Origin: Marixanthomonas ophiurae
GTDB taxonomy: Bacteria > Bacteroidota > Bacteroidia > Flavobacteriales > Flavobacteriaceae
Direction of reading: 5' to 3'
Assembly: GCF_003413745.1 (NCBI RefSeq)
Contig: NZ_QVID01000003.1
Coordinates: 1-64,000, forward strand
Length of the DNA stretch: 64,000 nucleotides
Below the pieces are notes generated by a model. That model searched no databases. It saw only the letters and a program-made list of their open reading frames with translations, and had not been told where the DNA came from. A program made the translations under genes and the position numbers. Of the stretch, positions 16,370-24,258 are shown piece by piece (position 1 is the stretch's first letter; each line of letters begins with the position of its first letter).

Positions 16370-17755
16370 TTAAGCCGTTATTTCAATATCTGCTTCTTTT
16401 ATAGCTTTAAATCCTCCTGCAACATCAATTACGTTGTGTATTCCTCTACTTTTTAAAATAGAAGCAGCAATTACCGAACGGTACCCTCCTGCACAATGTA
16501 CATAAAAGGGTTCCTTAGTAGGATAATCACTTAAGTATTCATTTATAAGACTTAATGATGTATGCTTGGCATTAGGAATATGAGCAGAGCTATACTCTCC
16601 ATCTTTACGAACATCAAAAACAGGAACGTGTTCTTTTATTTTTTCCTTTAATACGGTAGCAGAAACTGATTGCATGCTGTCAACTTCTTTATCAGCTTGT
16701 TGCCAAGCTTCAATTCCTCCTTTTAAATACCCCAAGGTATTGTCAAAACCAACTCTCGATAATCGCATCACGGCTTCTTCTTCCCGTCCTTCGTCAACAA
16801 TCAACAAAATAGGTTGTTGTACATCGGCAATTAAATCACCCACCCACGGGGCAAATCCGCCATCTAAGCCAATAAAGATAGATTTTGGAACATGACCTTT
16901 AATAAAATCTTTTTGATGACGCACATCTAACATCACCGCTCCAGTTGTGTTTGCCGCAGTTTCAAACTCTTGTGGGCTTAATGCTTTTGTTCCGCGAGTT
17001 ATCACTTCATCAAAACTATCATACCCCTCTTTATTCATTTTTACATTTAAAGGGAAATAACTTGGTGGTGGTAAAAGACCATCGGTAACTTCTTGTATAA
17101 ACTCATCACGAGTCATATCTTCCCGTAATGCATAATTCATCTTTTTTTGATTGCCTAGCGTATCTACGGTTTCTTTCATCATATTTTTTCCACAGGCAGA
17201 ACCCGCACCGTGTGCCGGATAAACGGTAACGTCATCGGCTAATGGCATTATTTTTTCGCGAAGGCTATCGTATAAAATACCTGCAAGTTCATCTTGCGTC
17301 ATAGTAGCTGCTTTTTGGGCCAAATCGGGTCTACCCACATCACCTAAAAACAAAGTATCACCACTAAAAATAGCTTGATCCTTACCTCTTTCATCACGAA
17401 GCAAATAGGTTGTGCTTTCCATGGTATGTCCTGGAGTGTGCAAAGCAATTATGGTTAGTTTTCCTACTTTAAACTCCTGTTTATCGTTAGCTATCGTAGC
17501 ATTAAAAGAGGGATTAGCGTTTGGACCAAATATTATTGGGGCTCCAGTTTTTTCAGAAAGTGAAAGATGCCCGCTTACAAAATCAGCGTGAAAATGGGTT
17601 TCAAAAATATATTTAATCTTGGCATTATCACGTTCTGCTCTTTCTGTATATGGGTGCGTTTCTCGCAAAGGATCTATAATTGCTACCTCGCCTTCACTTT
17701 CAATATAATAAGCGCCTTGCGAAAGACATCCAGTGTAAATTTGTTCAATATTCAT
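16370..17755 (-). CDS. Metallo-beta-lactamase fold / double rhodanese sulfurtransferase protein
   Basis: N-terminal metallo-hydrolase domain with THFHADFVSGH (HxHxDH) and YPAHGAGSACGK, like persulfide dioxygenases (ETHE1/Blh), followed by two rhodanese domains. The first rhodanese (about 270-360) has LLIVDEGREEEA where the catalytic Cys loop should be, so it is probably inactive. The second has the active loop HCAGGYRS. It likely oxidises or relays persulfide sulfur in the cytoplasm. The ATG at 17755 (MNIEQIYTGC) is preferred: a longer TTG start at 17776 overlaps a TATCTTTG promoter element (plus 17774-17781). Length is 461 residues. Confidence 0.88.
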   Translation of the reverse strand: MNIEQIYTGCLSQGAYYIESEGEVAIIDPLRETHPYTERAERDNAKIKYIFETHFHADFVSGHLSLSEKTGAPIIFGPNANPSFNATIANDKQEFKVGKLTIIALHTPGHTMESTTYLLRDERGKDQAIFSGDTLFLGDVGRPDLAQKAATMTQDELAGILYDSLREKIMPLADDVTVYPAHGAGSACGKNMMKETVDTLGNQKKMNYALREDMTRDEFIQEVTDGLLPPPSYFPLNVKMNKEGYDSFDEVITRGTKALSPQEFETAANTTGAVMLDVRHQKDFIKGHVPKSIFIGLDGGFAPWVGDLIADVQQPILLIVDEGREEEAVMRLSRVGFDNTLGYLKGGIEAWQQADKEVDSMQSVSATVLKEKIKEHVPVFDVRKDGEYSSAHIPNAKHTSLSLINEYLSDYPTKEPFYVHCAGGYRSVIAASILKSRGIHNVIDVAGGFKAIKEADIEITA

Positions 17756-17898
17756 TCTCTGTAAAATTTGATGCAAAGATACAGATTGTTGTGATTTATT
17801 TTAAAAAATAAGAAAAGAGCACTTAGTTTTTTCACATAATTTTTAGAAAATAGGCTTTAACTTCAACTATCTTTATGGTCAACCAAAATTTACATTTT

Positions 17899-18216
17899 AT
17901 GAAACGATTTGCAATTTTATTATTTTCAACTTTGTTATTTGCTTGTGCAAGTGACAAAAAAGATACAGAAACTGTCCGCGATATGGCTGTTCAAGAAGTT
18001 AAAAAACAAATGAACTTACCTGAGGGAACTACTTTTAACAATGAGAACATTGAGGTGACTGAAGAAGAATCTAATACAGAAGGAGTTGAGACGGTTTATG
18101 TGGTAAAAATTTCTATTAAATCTCAAGATCAAGACGGAAATGAAATGATAAAAACAAATACCTTACGATATGAAAAAGCGGATGATGACACGTATAAGCT
18201 CGCATCTTTCGATTAA
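17899..18216 (+). CDS. Small putative lipoprotein
   Basis: The ATG at 17899 gives a 105-residue product starting MKRFAILLFSTLLFACASDK, a lipoprotein signal with the cysteine after FA; an upstream in-frame ATG would bury this signal. The rest is acidic and contains VKKQMNLPEGTTFNNENIEV and a predicted beta-rich second half (VETVYVVKISIKSQDQDGNE). I do not recognise the family. It probably sits in the periplasmic leaflet of a membrane. It precedes the M28 peptidase but is separated from it by a terminator. Confidence 0.65.
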   Translation: MKRFAILLFSTLLFACASDKKDTETVRDMAVQEVKKQMNLPEGTTFNNENIEVTEEESNTEGVETVYVVKISIKSQDQDGNEMIKTNTLRYEKADDDTYKLASFD

Positions 18217-18224
18217 ATAATTAT

Positions 18225-18268
18225 ATGCCTTTTATTAAAAGTTGATTCTTTTATAAAAGGCATTTTTA
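18225..18268 (+). terminator. Terminator after the small lipoprotein gene
   Basis: ATGCCTTTTAT (18225-18235) pairs with ATAAAAGGCAT (18253-18263), followed by TTTTATT. The loop is large (17 nt) and itself AT-rich. Confidence 0.7.
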
Positions 18269-18328
18269 TTATTCAATTGAATAATAAAAATAAAGCATCC
18301 TTATTAAAAATCAATAATTAATATACAA

Positions 18329-19339
18329 ATGAAATATTTTTTTCTCTCCCTATTAACACTACTTGTAGTATCATGTAATACAGCGCAAACCACTATTGCC
18401 AAGAAAAAAACCCGCGTGGACTATGCCAATAGTATTACCGCTGAAGAATTAAAAACCATGTTATACACATTTGCTGGTGATGAAATGCAAGGGAGAATGA
18501 CAGGTGAAAAAGGTCAAAAAATGGCTGCGGAATACCTTCGTAACTTCTATCAAGATCACGGTATTGCTTCTCCTATCGAAGAGAATAATTATTATCAAAC
18601 CATCCCTGCTGAATATTTCAATAGAATGCAAGATCCTAAACCATCAGAAAATGTAGTCGCTTTTATTGAAGGCTCAGAAAAACCAGATGAAATAATTGTA
18701 CTTTCTGCTCATTACGATCACGTAGGTATGCGGGAAGATGGTACTATTTTCAATGGTGCAGATGATGACGGTAGCGGAACTATGGCAATGTTAGAAATGG
18801 CTGAAGCTTTTCAGCAAGCAGTTAAAGATGGAAATGGACCAAAGCGTTCTATTTTATTTTTACACGTTACAGCAGAAGAAATAGGATTATTTGGCTCTCG
18901 ATATTACACTGAAAACCCAATTTTTCCTTTAGAGAATACCGTTGCTAATTTAAACACAGATATGATTGGTCGAATTGATCCAGATAAAAAAGATAATCCA
19001 AACTATATTTACTTAATAGGTAGTGACAAACTAAGCCAAGAACTACACGATGTTTCTGAAGAAGTGAACAAAGAATACACAAACTTAGAGTTAGATTATA
19101 CATATAACGACGAAAACGACCCAAATCGTTTTTATTACCGAAGCGATCACTACAACTTTGCAAAAAACAACATCCCGATCATCTTTTATTTTAATGGAAC
19201 ACACGAAGATTACCATAAACCAACGGATACTCCTGATAAAATTGAATACGACTTAATGACAAAAAGAGCACAATTAATTTTTCAAACCGCTTGGGAAATA
19301 GCAAATCGGGAAGGTAGAATTACGGCAGATAAGCTTTAA
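18329..19339 (+). CDS. M28-family zinc aminopeptidase lipoprotein
   Basis: Exported metallopeptidase of 336 residues. The signal MKYFFLSLLTLLVVSCNTAQ has a lipobox (VVSC), so it is lipid-anchored. The M28 zinc-site motifs follow in order: SAHYDHVG, NGADDDGSG, HVTAEEIGLFGS (catalytic Glu pair), NTDMIGR and YRSDHYNF. It probably trims peptides from the N-terminus in the periplasm or at the cell surface. A single-gene unit; its terminator also separates it from the opposing tRNA-His gene. Confidence 0.93.
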   Translation: MKYFFLSLLTLLVVSCNTAQTTIAKKKTRVDYANSITAEELKTMLYTFAGDEMQGRMTGEKGQKMAAEYLRNFYQDHGIASPIEENNYYQTIPAEYFNRMQDPKPSENVVAFIEGSEKPDEIIVLSAHYDHVGMREDGTIFNGADDDGSGTMAMLEMAEAFQQAVKDGNGPKRSILFLHVTAEEIGLFGSRYYTENPIFPLENTVANLNTDMIGRIDPDKKDNPNYIYLIGSDKLSQELHDVSEEVNKEYTNLELDYTYNDENDPNRFYYRSDHYNFAKNNIPIIFYFNGTHEDYHKPTDTPDKIEYDLMTKRAQLIFQTAWEIANREGRITADKL

Positions 19340-19353
19340 TAAAAATCACGGGG

Positions 19354-19386
19354 CTTCGATATATCCCTCCTACCGGGACACTCAGA
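19354..19386. repeat. REP-like extragenic repeat, copy 3
   Basis: CTTCGAT at 19354 and CTCAGAC at 19381 flank a short TCCC/GGGA inverted repeat. It is the longest and most diverged of the four related copies in the window. Confidence 0.35.
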
Positions 19387-19412
19387 CGCCTTGAAACATA
19401 CATTCTGAATAC

Positions 19413-19446
19413 AAAAAAAGCCTCTCGTTTCCGAGAGGCTTTACTT
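19413..19446. terminator. Bidirectional terminator between M28 peptidase and tRNA-His
   Basis: AAAGCCTCTCG pairs with CGAGAGGCTTT across a short TTTC loop, with A and T runs outside. It serves the peptidase gene (plus) and tRNA-His (minus). Confidence 0.85.
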
Positions 19447-19449
19447 TTG

Positions 19450-19524
19450 GGTGGAAGACGGGATTCGAACCCGCGACCCTCGGTACCACAAACCGATGCT
19501 CTAACCAGCTGAGCTACAACCACC
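19450..19524 (-). tRNA. tRNA-His (anticodon GTG)
   Basis: A 75-nt cloverleaf on the minus strand. The extra G(-1) pairs with the C discriminator, a hallmark of tRNA-His. The anticodon stem TCGGT/ACCGA encloses loop TTGTGGT with anticodon GTG, and the T arm is GCGGG-TTCGAAT-CCCGT. CCA is not encoded. As read, the acceptor stem has two adjacent T-T (U-U) mismatches at positions 5-68 and 6-67. Confidence 0.95.
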
Positions 19525-19550
19525 ATGTAATTTCGCTTTAAAAGCGAGTG

Positions 19551-19581
19551 CAAATATAAGGTATTTACCACGTTTGCACAA
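19551..19581 (-). promoter_or_regulatory. tRNA-His promoter
   Basis: The minus-strand TATATTTG (plus 19551-19558) and TTG (plus 19579-19581) have a 20-nt spacer. The transcript start region reads GCACTCGCTTTTAAAGCG, very like the starts of the four promoters at 109-484. This suggests a shared stable-RNA promoter design. Confidence 0.75.
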
Positions 19582-19600
19582 TATAAAAATATCAGAATTT

Positions 19601-20317
19601 TTAGATCAAATCAAAAATAGAATCTACAGCCACGTATCGTTCTGTTGTAAAGCCTTCTCCGTGCTCCACTCCTATTAAGCGTCCTAAGTTTTGAGCACGA
19701 TATGTTATACTCTCATTAAAGTTTGCCGTAGCGATAGGCGTAACCGGTTCTTTAGAGTTTTCATCAAAGAATTGACTTTTATACGCAGCAACCGATTCTA
19801 GTTTTTTATCTAAATGTCCAGTTATGTCAACAACAAAGTCGGGCGTTAAGTCTTTCCACTGTATATAATGGTACACATGTTTAGGTCGCCATTCCTTTTG
19901 GTGATTACCCTCATGGATTGTTTCAATTTTACGTAAACCGCTTAAAAAACAAGCATCGCTAACCAACTTACTGCCTTTTCCATGATCGATATGACGGTCA
20001 TCAATTGCATTGCATAAGACAACATCCGGTCTGTATTTTCTCAATATTTTAATAACCTCCAACTGAGTAGCCGTATTGTTCACAAAAAAACCATCTGAGA
20101 ATTGTAAGTTGTGCCGTACCGCTACACCCAGTATCTTAGCAGCATCCTCTGCTTCTTTATCTCTAATTTCAGCTGTGCCTCTTGTACCCAACTCGCCTCG
20201 AGTTAAATCTAATATCCCTACTTTTTTACCATTTGCTACTTCTTTTGCAATAGTTCCTGAACAACTTAACTCTACATCATCAGGATGCGCCCCAATGGCT
20301 AATATATCTAACTTCAT
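19601..20317 (-). CDS. bshB1: Bacillithiol biosynthesis deacetylase BshB1
   Basis: LmbE-family zinc deacetylase that removes the acetyl group from GlcNAc-malate in bacillithiol synthesis. The zinc motifs GAHPDDVE near the N-terminus and DDRHIDHGKGS are intact. The body (TRGELGTRGTAEIRDKEAEDAA, LSGLRKIET) follows BshB1 closely. At 238 residues the length is normal. It starts 3 nt after the stop of the trans-sulfuration gene, so the two form an operon linking cysteine supply to the cysteine-containing thiol. Confidence 0.93.
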   Translation of the reverse strand: MKLDILAIGAHPDDVELSCSGTIAKEVANGKKVGILDLTRGELGTRGTAEIRDKEAEDAAKILGVAVRHNLQFSDGFFVNNTATQLEVIKILRKYRPDVVLCNAIDDRHIDHGKGSKLVSDACFLSGLRKIETIHEGNHQKEWRPKHVYHYIQWKDLTPDFVVDITGHLDKKLESVAAYKSQFFDENSKEPVTPIATANFNESITYRAQNLGRLIGVEHGEGFTTERYVAVDSIFDLI

Positions 20318-20320
20318 GGT

Positions 20321-21493
20321 TTATACTTTTTGTAATTTTCCTTCTAAAACAGTTTCAAAGGCTTGCTCTAAATCGTTTATTAAGTCGCGTTTTTCTTCAA
20401 TTCCTACAGAAAAACGTAACAAACCATCGCTTATTCCTTGTCGTTCTCTTTCTCCTGAAGAAAGTAATGCGTGCGATGTTTTTGTAGGTGATAAAATAGT
20501 AGATTCTACTCCGGCCAAACTCATGGACTCTTTAATTAGTTTCAATGATTTCATAAACTTGGAAGCATCCACTCCTTCTTTTAACTCGAAAGAAAGCATG
20601 CCGCTATACCCTCGCATTTGTTTTTTTGCTAACGCATAATCTGGATGACTTTTTAAACCAGGATAATATACTTTGTCAACTAGATCATGTCTATGTAACC
20701 ATTTAGCCAGTTTTTTAGCATTTTTATTCTGTGCTTTTACCCGAAGTTTCATGGTTTTCATACTTCGTTCCAGCAACCAAACCGTATAATCGCTTAAGCT
20801 TCCACCTAAGTTTTTAGCAACATTCCAAATTTTCGTAATATGCTCTTCTGATGCAGCAACCGCCCCTGCGCAAATATCGCTATGCCCGCCCATGTATTTG
20901 GTAGCACTGTGTATCATAATATCAATGCCGAAATCTGCCGGGTTTTGATTTATGGGAGACGCGAACGTATTGTCAATCATTGTAACAATATTTCGCTCTT
21001 TTGCGATACGTGAAATCATTTCCAAATCGGTTATTAGCATTAACGGATTGGAAGGTGTTTCAACAAAAATTACTTTGGTGTTATCTTTAATTTTTGAAGT
21101 AAAGTCAGCTTCAGAAAAACCTTCTGTAAAATCGTATTTAATACCAAATTTATCAAATTCTTCAACTACAAAATTATAGGTTCCGCCGTAAAGCGTTTTT
21201 TGCAATACCACATGATCGCCCGCATGTAAAAAAGCGAGCATTGTTGTACTTATGGCCGCCATCCCACTTCCAAAAATTAAACCTGCTTCAGTTTTTTCGA
21301 GCATCGCAATTTTTTTGCAAAGCGCTTCTTGATTCGGTGTATTAAAATACCGCGGATAGCGTTTTACATCAACTCCTTCATACGCATATGAACTTGACGT
21401 ATAAATGGGGGAAACGGCTCCTTTAAACTGTTCATCTTTTACTTCGCCAACGTGTGTGCAAATGGTATTTATCCCTAAATTATTCTCTTTCAT
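20321..21493 (-). CDS. PLP-dependent trans-sulfuration enzyme (cystathionine gamma-synthase/lyase family)
   Basis: Cys/Met-metabolism PLP enzyme of 390 residues. The start at 21493 (MKENNLGINTICTHVGE) fits the family; a longer frame adds 15 residues. Conserved parts include YPRYFNTPNQEALCKKIAMLE, FVETPSNPLM, DNTFASP and the PLP-lysine motif HSATKYMGGHSD, with SLGGVEST-like SLAGVEST near the C-terminus. Synthase, lyase and methionine gamma-lyase cannot be separated by eye. The neighbouring bshB1 makes a role in cysteine production plausible. Divergent from hutI. Confidence 0.88.
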   Translation of the reverse strand: MKENNLGINTICTHVGEVKDEQFKGAVSPIYTSSSYAYEGVDVKRYPRYFNTPNQEALCKKIAMLEKTEAGLIFGSGMAAISTTMLAFLHAGDHVVLQKTLYGGTYNFVVEEFDKFGIKYDFTEGFSEADFTSKIKDNTKVIFVETPSNPLMLITDLEMISRIAKERNIVTMIDNTFASPINQNPADFGIDIMIHSATKYMGGHSDICAGAVAASEEHITKIWNVAKNLGGSLSDYTVWLLERSMKTMKLRVKAQNKNAKKLAKWLHRHDLVDKVYYPGLKSHPDYALAKKQMRGYSGMLSFELKEGVDASKFMKSLKLIKESMSLAGVESTILSPTKTSHALLSSGERERQGISDGLLRFSVGIEEKRDLINDLEQAFETVLEGKLQKV

Positions 21494-21556
21494 CTCACTA
21501 AAATTTTCTGAACGTCTAAGGTATAAATTCCTTGTCAAGTTTACTATCTTTATGGT

Positions 21557-22792
21557 ATGAAATTACTCCTTACTAACATACAGAAACTACTGCAAACCCG
21601 TGAAAATCCACCGCAAAAAGTAAGCGGAACAGAAATGAACCAATTACCAAGTATAGATAATGCTTGGGTACTTATTGAAGATGGTATTATTTCAGATTAT
21701 GGTGACATGAGGAATATTCCAAATGTGGAAGGCTTTAAACCCATTGATTGTACTGGTAAAATCGTGATGCCTGCTTGGTGTGATTCGCATACACATATTG
21801 TCTATGCAGGAAACCGTGAGCAGGAATTTATCGATAGAATTAAAGGGTTATCCTATCAAGAAATCGCTGAAAAAGGCGGTGGGATTGTCAATAGCGCTAA
21901 AAAGTTACAGGAAACTTCTGAAAAAAATTTGTATAAGCAATCTGCCAAACGATTGGAAGAAGTGATGAAACTAGGAACAGCAGCAATTGAAATAAAAAGT
22001 GGTTACGGACTTACTACCGAAGCGGAATCTAAAATGCTTCGGGTTGCCAAAAAATTAGAAAAAAACTATCCAATAACGGTGAAAACTACTTTTTTAGGAG
22101 CCCACGCTGTTCCAACCGAATACAAAGAGAATAAAACGGAATACATCGATTTAATTTGCAATGACATGCTCCCAAAGATTGCTGAAGAAAAACTAGCAGA
22201 CTATGTGGACGTGTTTTGTGAAGACGGTTATTTTTCAGTAGCAGAAACGGAGCGAATTCTAAAAGAAGCACAAAAATATAAGCTCACCCCTAAAATTCAT
22301 GTTAATCAGTTTAATGCTATTGGCGGTATTGCAGCGGGTGTAAAATACGATGCTTTAAGTGTAGACCACCTTGAAGTAATGACCGACGAAGACATTGAAG
22401 CTTTAAAAGGCAGTGAAACCATGCCAGTGGCACTTCCCTCCTGTTCCTACTTTTTAAGTATTCCTTATACGCCTGGCCGAAAATTAATCGATGCTGGGTT
22501 ACCACTTGCTTTAGCAACAGACTATAATCCGGGCTCTACGCCCAGTGGAAATATGAATTTTGTCGTTTCTACTGCTTGTATAAAAATGCGATTAACACCA
22601 GAAGAAGCAATTAACGCTGCCACTATCAACGGTGCATATGCAATGGGAATTAGCGATACACACGGCAGTATTACCAAAGGTAAAGTTGCGAGTCTTATTA
22701 TAACAAAAGCGGTTCCCTCGTATGGTTATTTACCGTATTCCTTTGGAAGTAATTTAATCGATTCTGTAATCATAAAAGGAGAAGTTGTATAA
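21557..22792 (+). CDS. hutI: Imidazolonepropionase
   Basis: Hydrolyses imidazolonepropionate to formiminoglutamate, the third step of histidine degradation. This 411-residue amidohydrolase shows the metal motif SHTHIVYAGNREQEF, then KSGYGL, HVNQF, VDHLEVM and ATDYNPGSTPSG. An upstream TATCTTTATGGT directly abuts the ATG, so the mRNA may be almost leaderless. Its stop overlaps the hutG start by one base (TAATG). hutH and hutU are not in this window. Confidence 0.95.
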   Translation: MKLLLTNIQKLLQTRENPPQKVSGTEMNQLPSIDNAWVLIEDGIISDYGDMRNIPNVEGFKPIDCTGKIVMPAWCDSHTHIVYAGNREQEFIDRIKGLSYQEIAEKGGGIVNSAKKLQETSEKNLYKQSAKRLEEVMKLGTAAIEIKSGYGLTTEAESKMLRVAKKLEKNYPITVKTTFLGAHAVPTEYKENKTEYIDLICNDMLPKIAEEKLADYVDVFCEDGYFSVAETERILKEAQKYKLTPKIHVNQFNAIGGIAAGVKYDALSVDHLEVMTDEDIEALKGSETMPVALPSCSYFLSIPYTPGRKLIDAGLPLALATDYNPGSTPSGNMNFVVSTACIKMRLTPEEAINAATINGAYAMGISDTHGSITKGKVASLIITKAVPSYGYLPYSFGSNLIDSVIIKGEVV

Positions 22793-23802
22793 TGGATTTC
22801 GTTCGATTTTATTCTGAAAAAGAATTGGCACAGCTTACGAGTTCCAGAGCTGGAGAAGAAAAACTGGGAGCTGCTGTAAAAACAGTTTCTAATTGGGAAG
22901 AATTGAAAAACACCCAATCAAAATATGTTTTATTAGGTATTCCTGAAGATATTGGCATACGTGCCAATCACGGAAAACCGGGCGCACGAGATGCCTGGGT
23001 GTCAGGGTTGCAGTCGTTTTGCAATATTCAGAACAATTTGCTCACTAAAGCTGAAAACTTGATTGTTTTGGGTGAGATAGATTGTAAAACCCAAATGGAA
23101 CAAGCAGAAAAAATTGATGAAGAAGATCCACATTATTTTGAAAAGTTAGGGGAGTTAGTAACTCAAATTGACGATAAAGTTTCAGAAACAATCAAGCGAA
23201 TTGTTCAAGCAAATAAAACACCTATCATCATTGGGGGCGGTCATAATAATAGCTTCGGAAACTTAAAAGGAGCTTCGCAAGCTATCGGCAAAGGAATAAA
23301 CTGCGTGAATTTTGATGCTCATACAGATTTTCGAACCTTAGAGCATCGGCATAGCGGTAATGGATTTTCATTCGCTTATGAAGATGGTTATTTAAACAAG
23401 TATTCCATAGTTGGGATTCATAGAAATTATACCTCAAAGGCTGTTTTTGAAATGATGGATGCCAATCCAGAAAGAATTCAGTATTCCATTTTTGAAGATA
23501 TTGCTATTTCAGAAAAAATAGCTTTTTCAAAAGCACTTCAACATGCTGACGAATTTCTACATACCAAAACTGACTATTTTGGTGTTGAGTTAGATTTGGA
23601 TGCTATTGAAAATATAGGAAGCAGTGCGATGACGCCAAACGGTTTTACGCTAACCGAAGCGCGAAAATTCTTGACTTATTTTTCAGAAAAACAAAATTGT
23701 AAATACATACATATTTGTGAAGGAGCACCGGCTTTTTCAAGCAATTCGGGACAATTAGGGAAAACGATTTCTTATTTAATATCAGACTGTATCGCTTCAT
23801 GA
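22792..23802 (+). CDS. hutG: Formimidoylglutamase (arginase/ureohydrolase family)
   Basis: Cleaves formiminoglutamate to glutamate and formamide, the last step of one histidine-degradation route. The 336-residue protein belongs to the Mn-dependent ureohydrolases: GGGHNNSFGN, NFDAHTDFRTLE and ELDLDAIE supply the metal ligands. An N-terminal extension of about 100 residues is typical of the Bacteroidota form. Agmatinase is the alternative, but the one-base overlap with hutI points strongly to HutG. It overlaps the next gene by 4 nt. Confidence 0.9.
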   Translation: MDFVRFYSEKELAQLTSSRAGEEKLGAAVKTVSNWEELKNTQSKYVLLGIPEDIGIRANHGKPGARDAWVSGLQSFCNIQNNLLTKAENLIVLGEIDCKTQMEQAEKIDEEDPHYFEKLGELVTQIDDKVSETIKRIVQANKTPIIIGGGHNNSFGNLKGASQAIGKGINCVNFDAHTDFRTLEHRHSGNGFSFAYEDGYLNKYSIVGIHRNYTSKAVFEMMDANPERIQYSIFEDIAISEKIAFSKALQHADEFLHTKTDYFGVELDLDAIENIGSSAMTPNGFTLTEARKFLTYFSEKQNCKYIHICEGAPAFSSNSGQLGKTISYLISDCIAS

Positions 23803-24254
23803 AAATTACATCCTACGAGCCACAATACGATCAAGACTTTTACGAGCTAAATGTAGAATGGCTAGAAACATACTTTTATGTTGAAGATTTTGACCGAGAA
23901 GTATTAAGTAATCCAAAAAAATACATTTTAAACCCTGGCGGGCATATCTTTTTTGCTGTTGAAAACAAGACCGTTTTAGGCACGGTTGCCCTTATAAAAA
24001 AAGAAGAAGGCGCTTTTGAACTTACCAAAATGGCCGTTTCGCCAAACCAACGAGGTAAGAAAATTGGTCAAAAGCTAATGCAATACTGTATTGATTTTGC
24101 AAAAGAAAATAAGTTTGAAAAACTGTTTCTATACTCCAATACCAAGCTTGAAAATGCTATTTATATTTATAGAAAATTCGGGTTTATAGAAGTAGAACAA
24201 GAGCCCGATGTACCATATGAGCGAAGTAATATAAAGATGGTTTTTCCACTCTAA
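23799..24254 (+). CDS. GNAT-family N-acetyltransferase
   Basis: 151-residue acetyl-CoA-dependent acetyltransferase. The acetyl-CoA-binding motif A reads KMAVSPNQRGKKIGQKLMQYC, followed by LYSNTKLENAIYIYRKFGF (motif B). The substrate cannot be read from sequence. Its ATG overlaps the hutG stop by 4 nt (ATGA), so it is the third gene of the hutI-hutG operon, although its family is not a known part of histidine degradation. Confidence 0.88.
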   Translation: MKITSYEPQYDQDFYELNVEWLETYFYVEDFDREVLSNPKKYILNPGGHIFFAVENKTVLGTVALIKKEEGAFELTKMAVSPNQRGKKIGQKLMQYCIDFAKENKFEKLFLYSNTKLENAIYIYRKFGFIEVEQEPDVPYERSNIKMVFPL

Positions 24255-24258
24255 CGTA

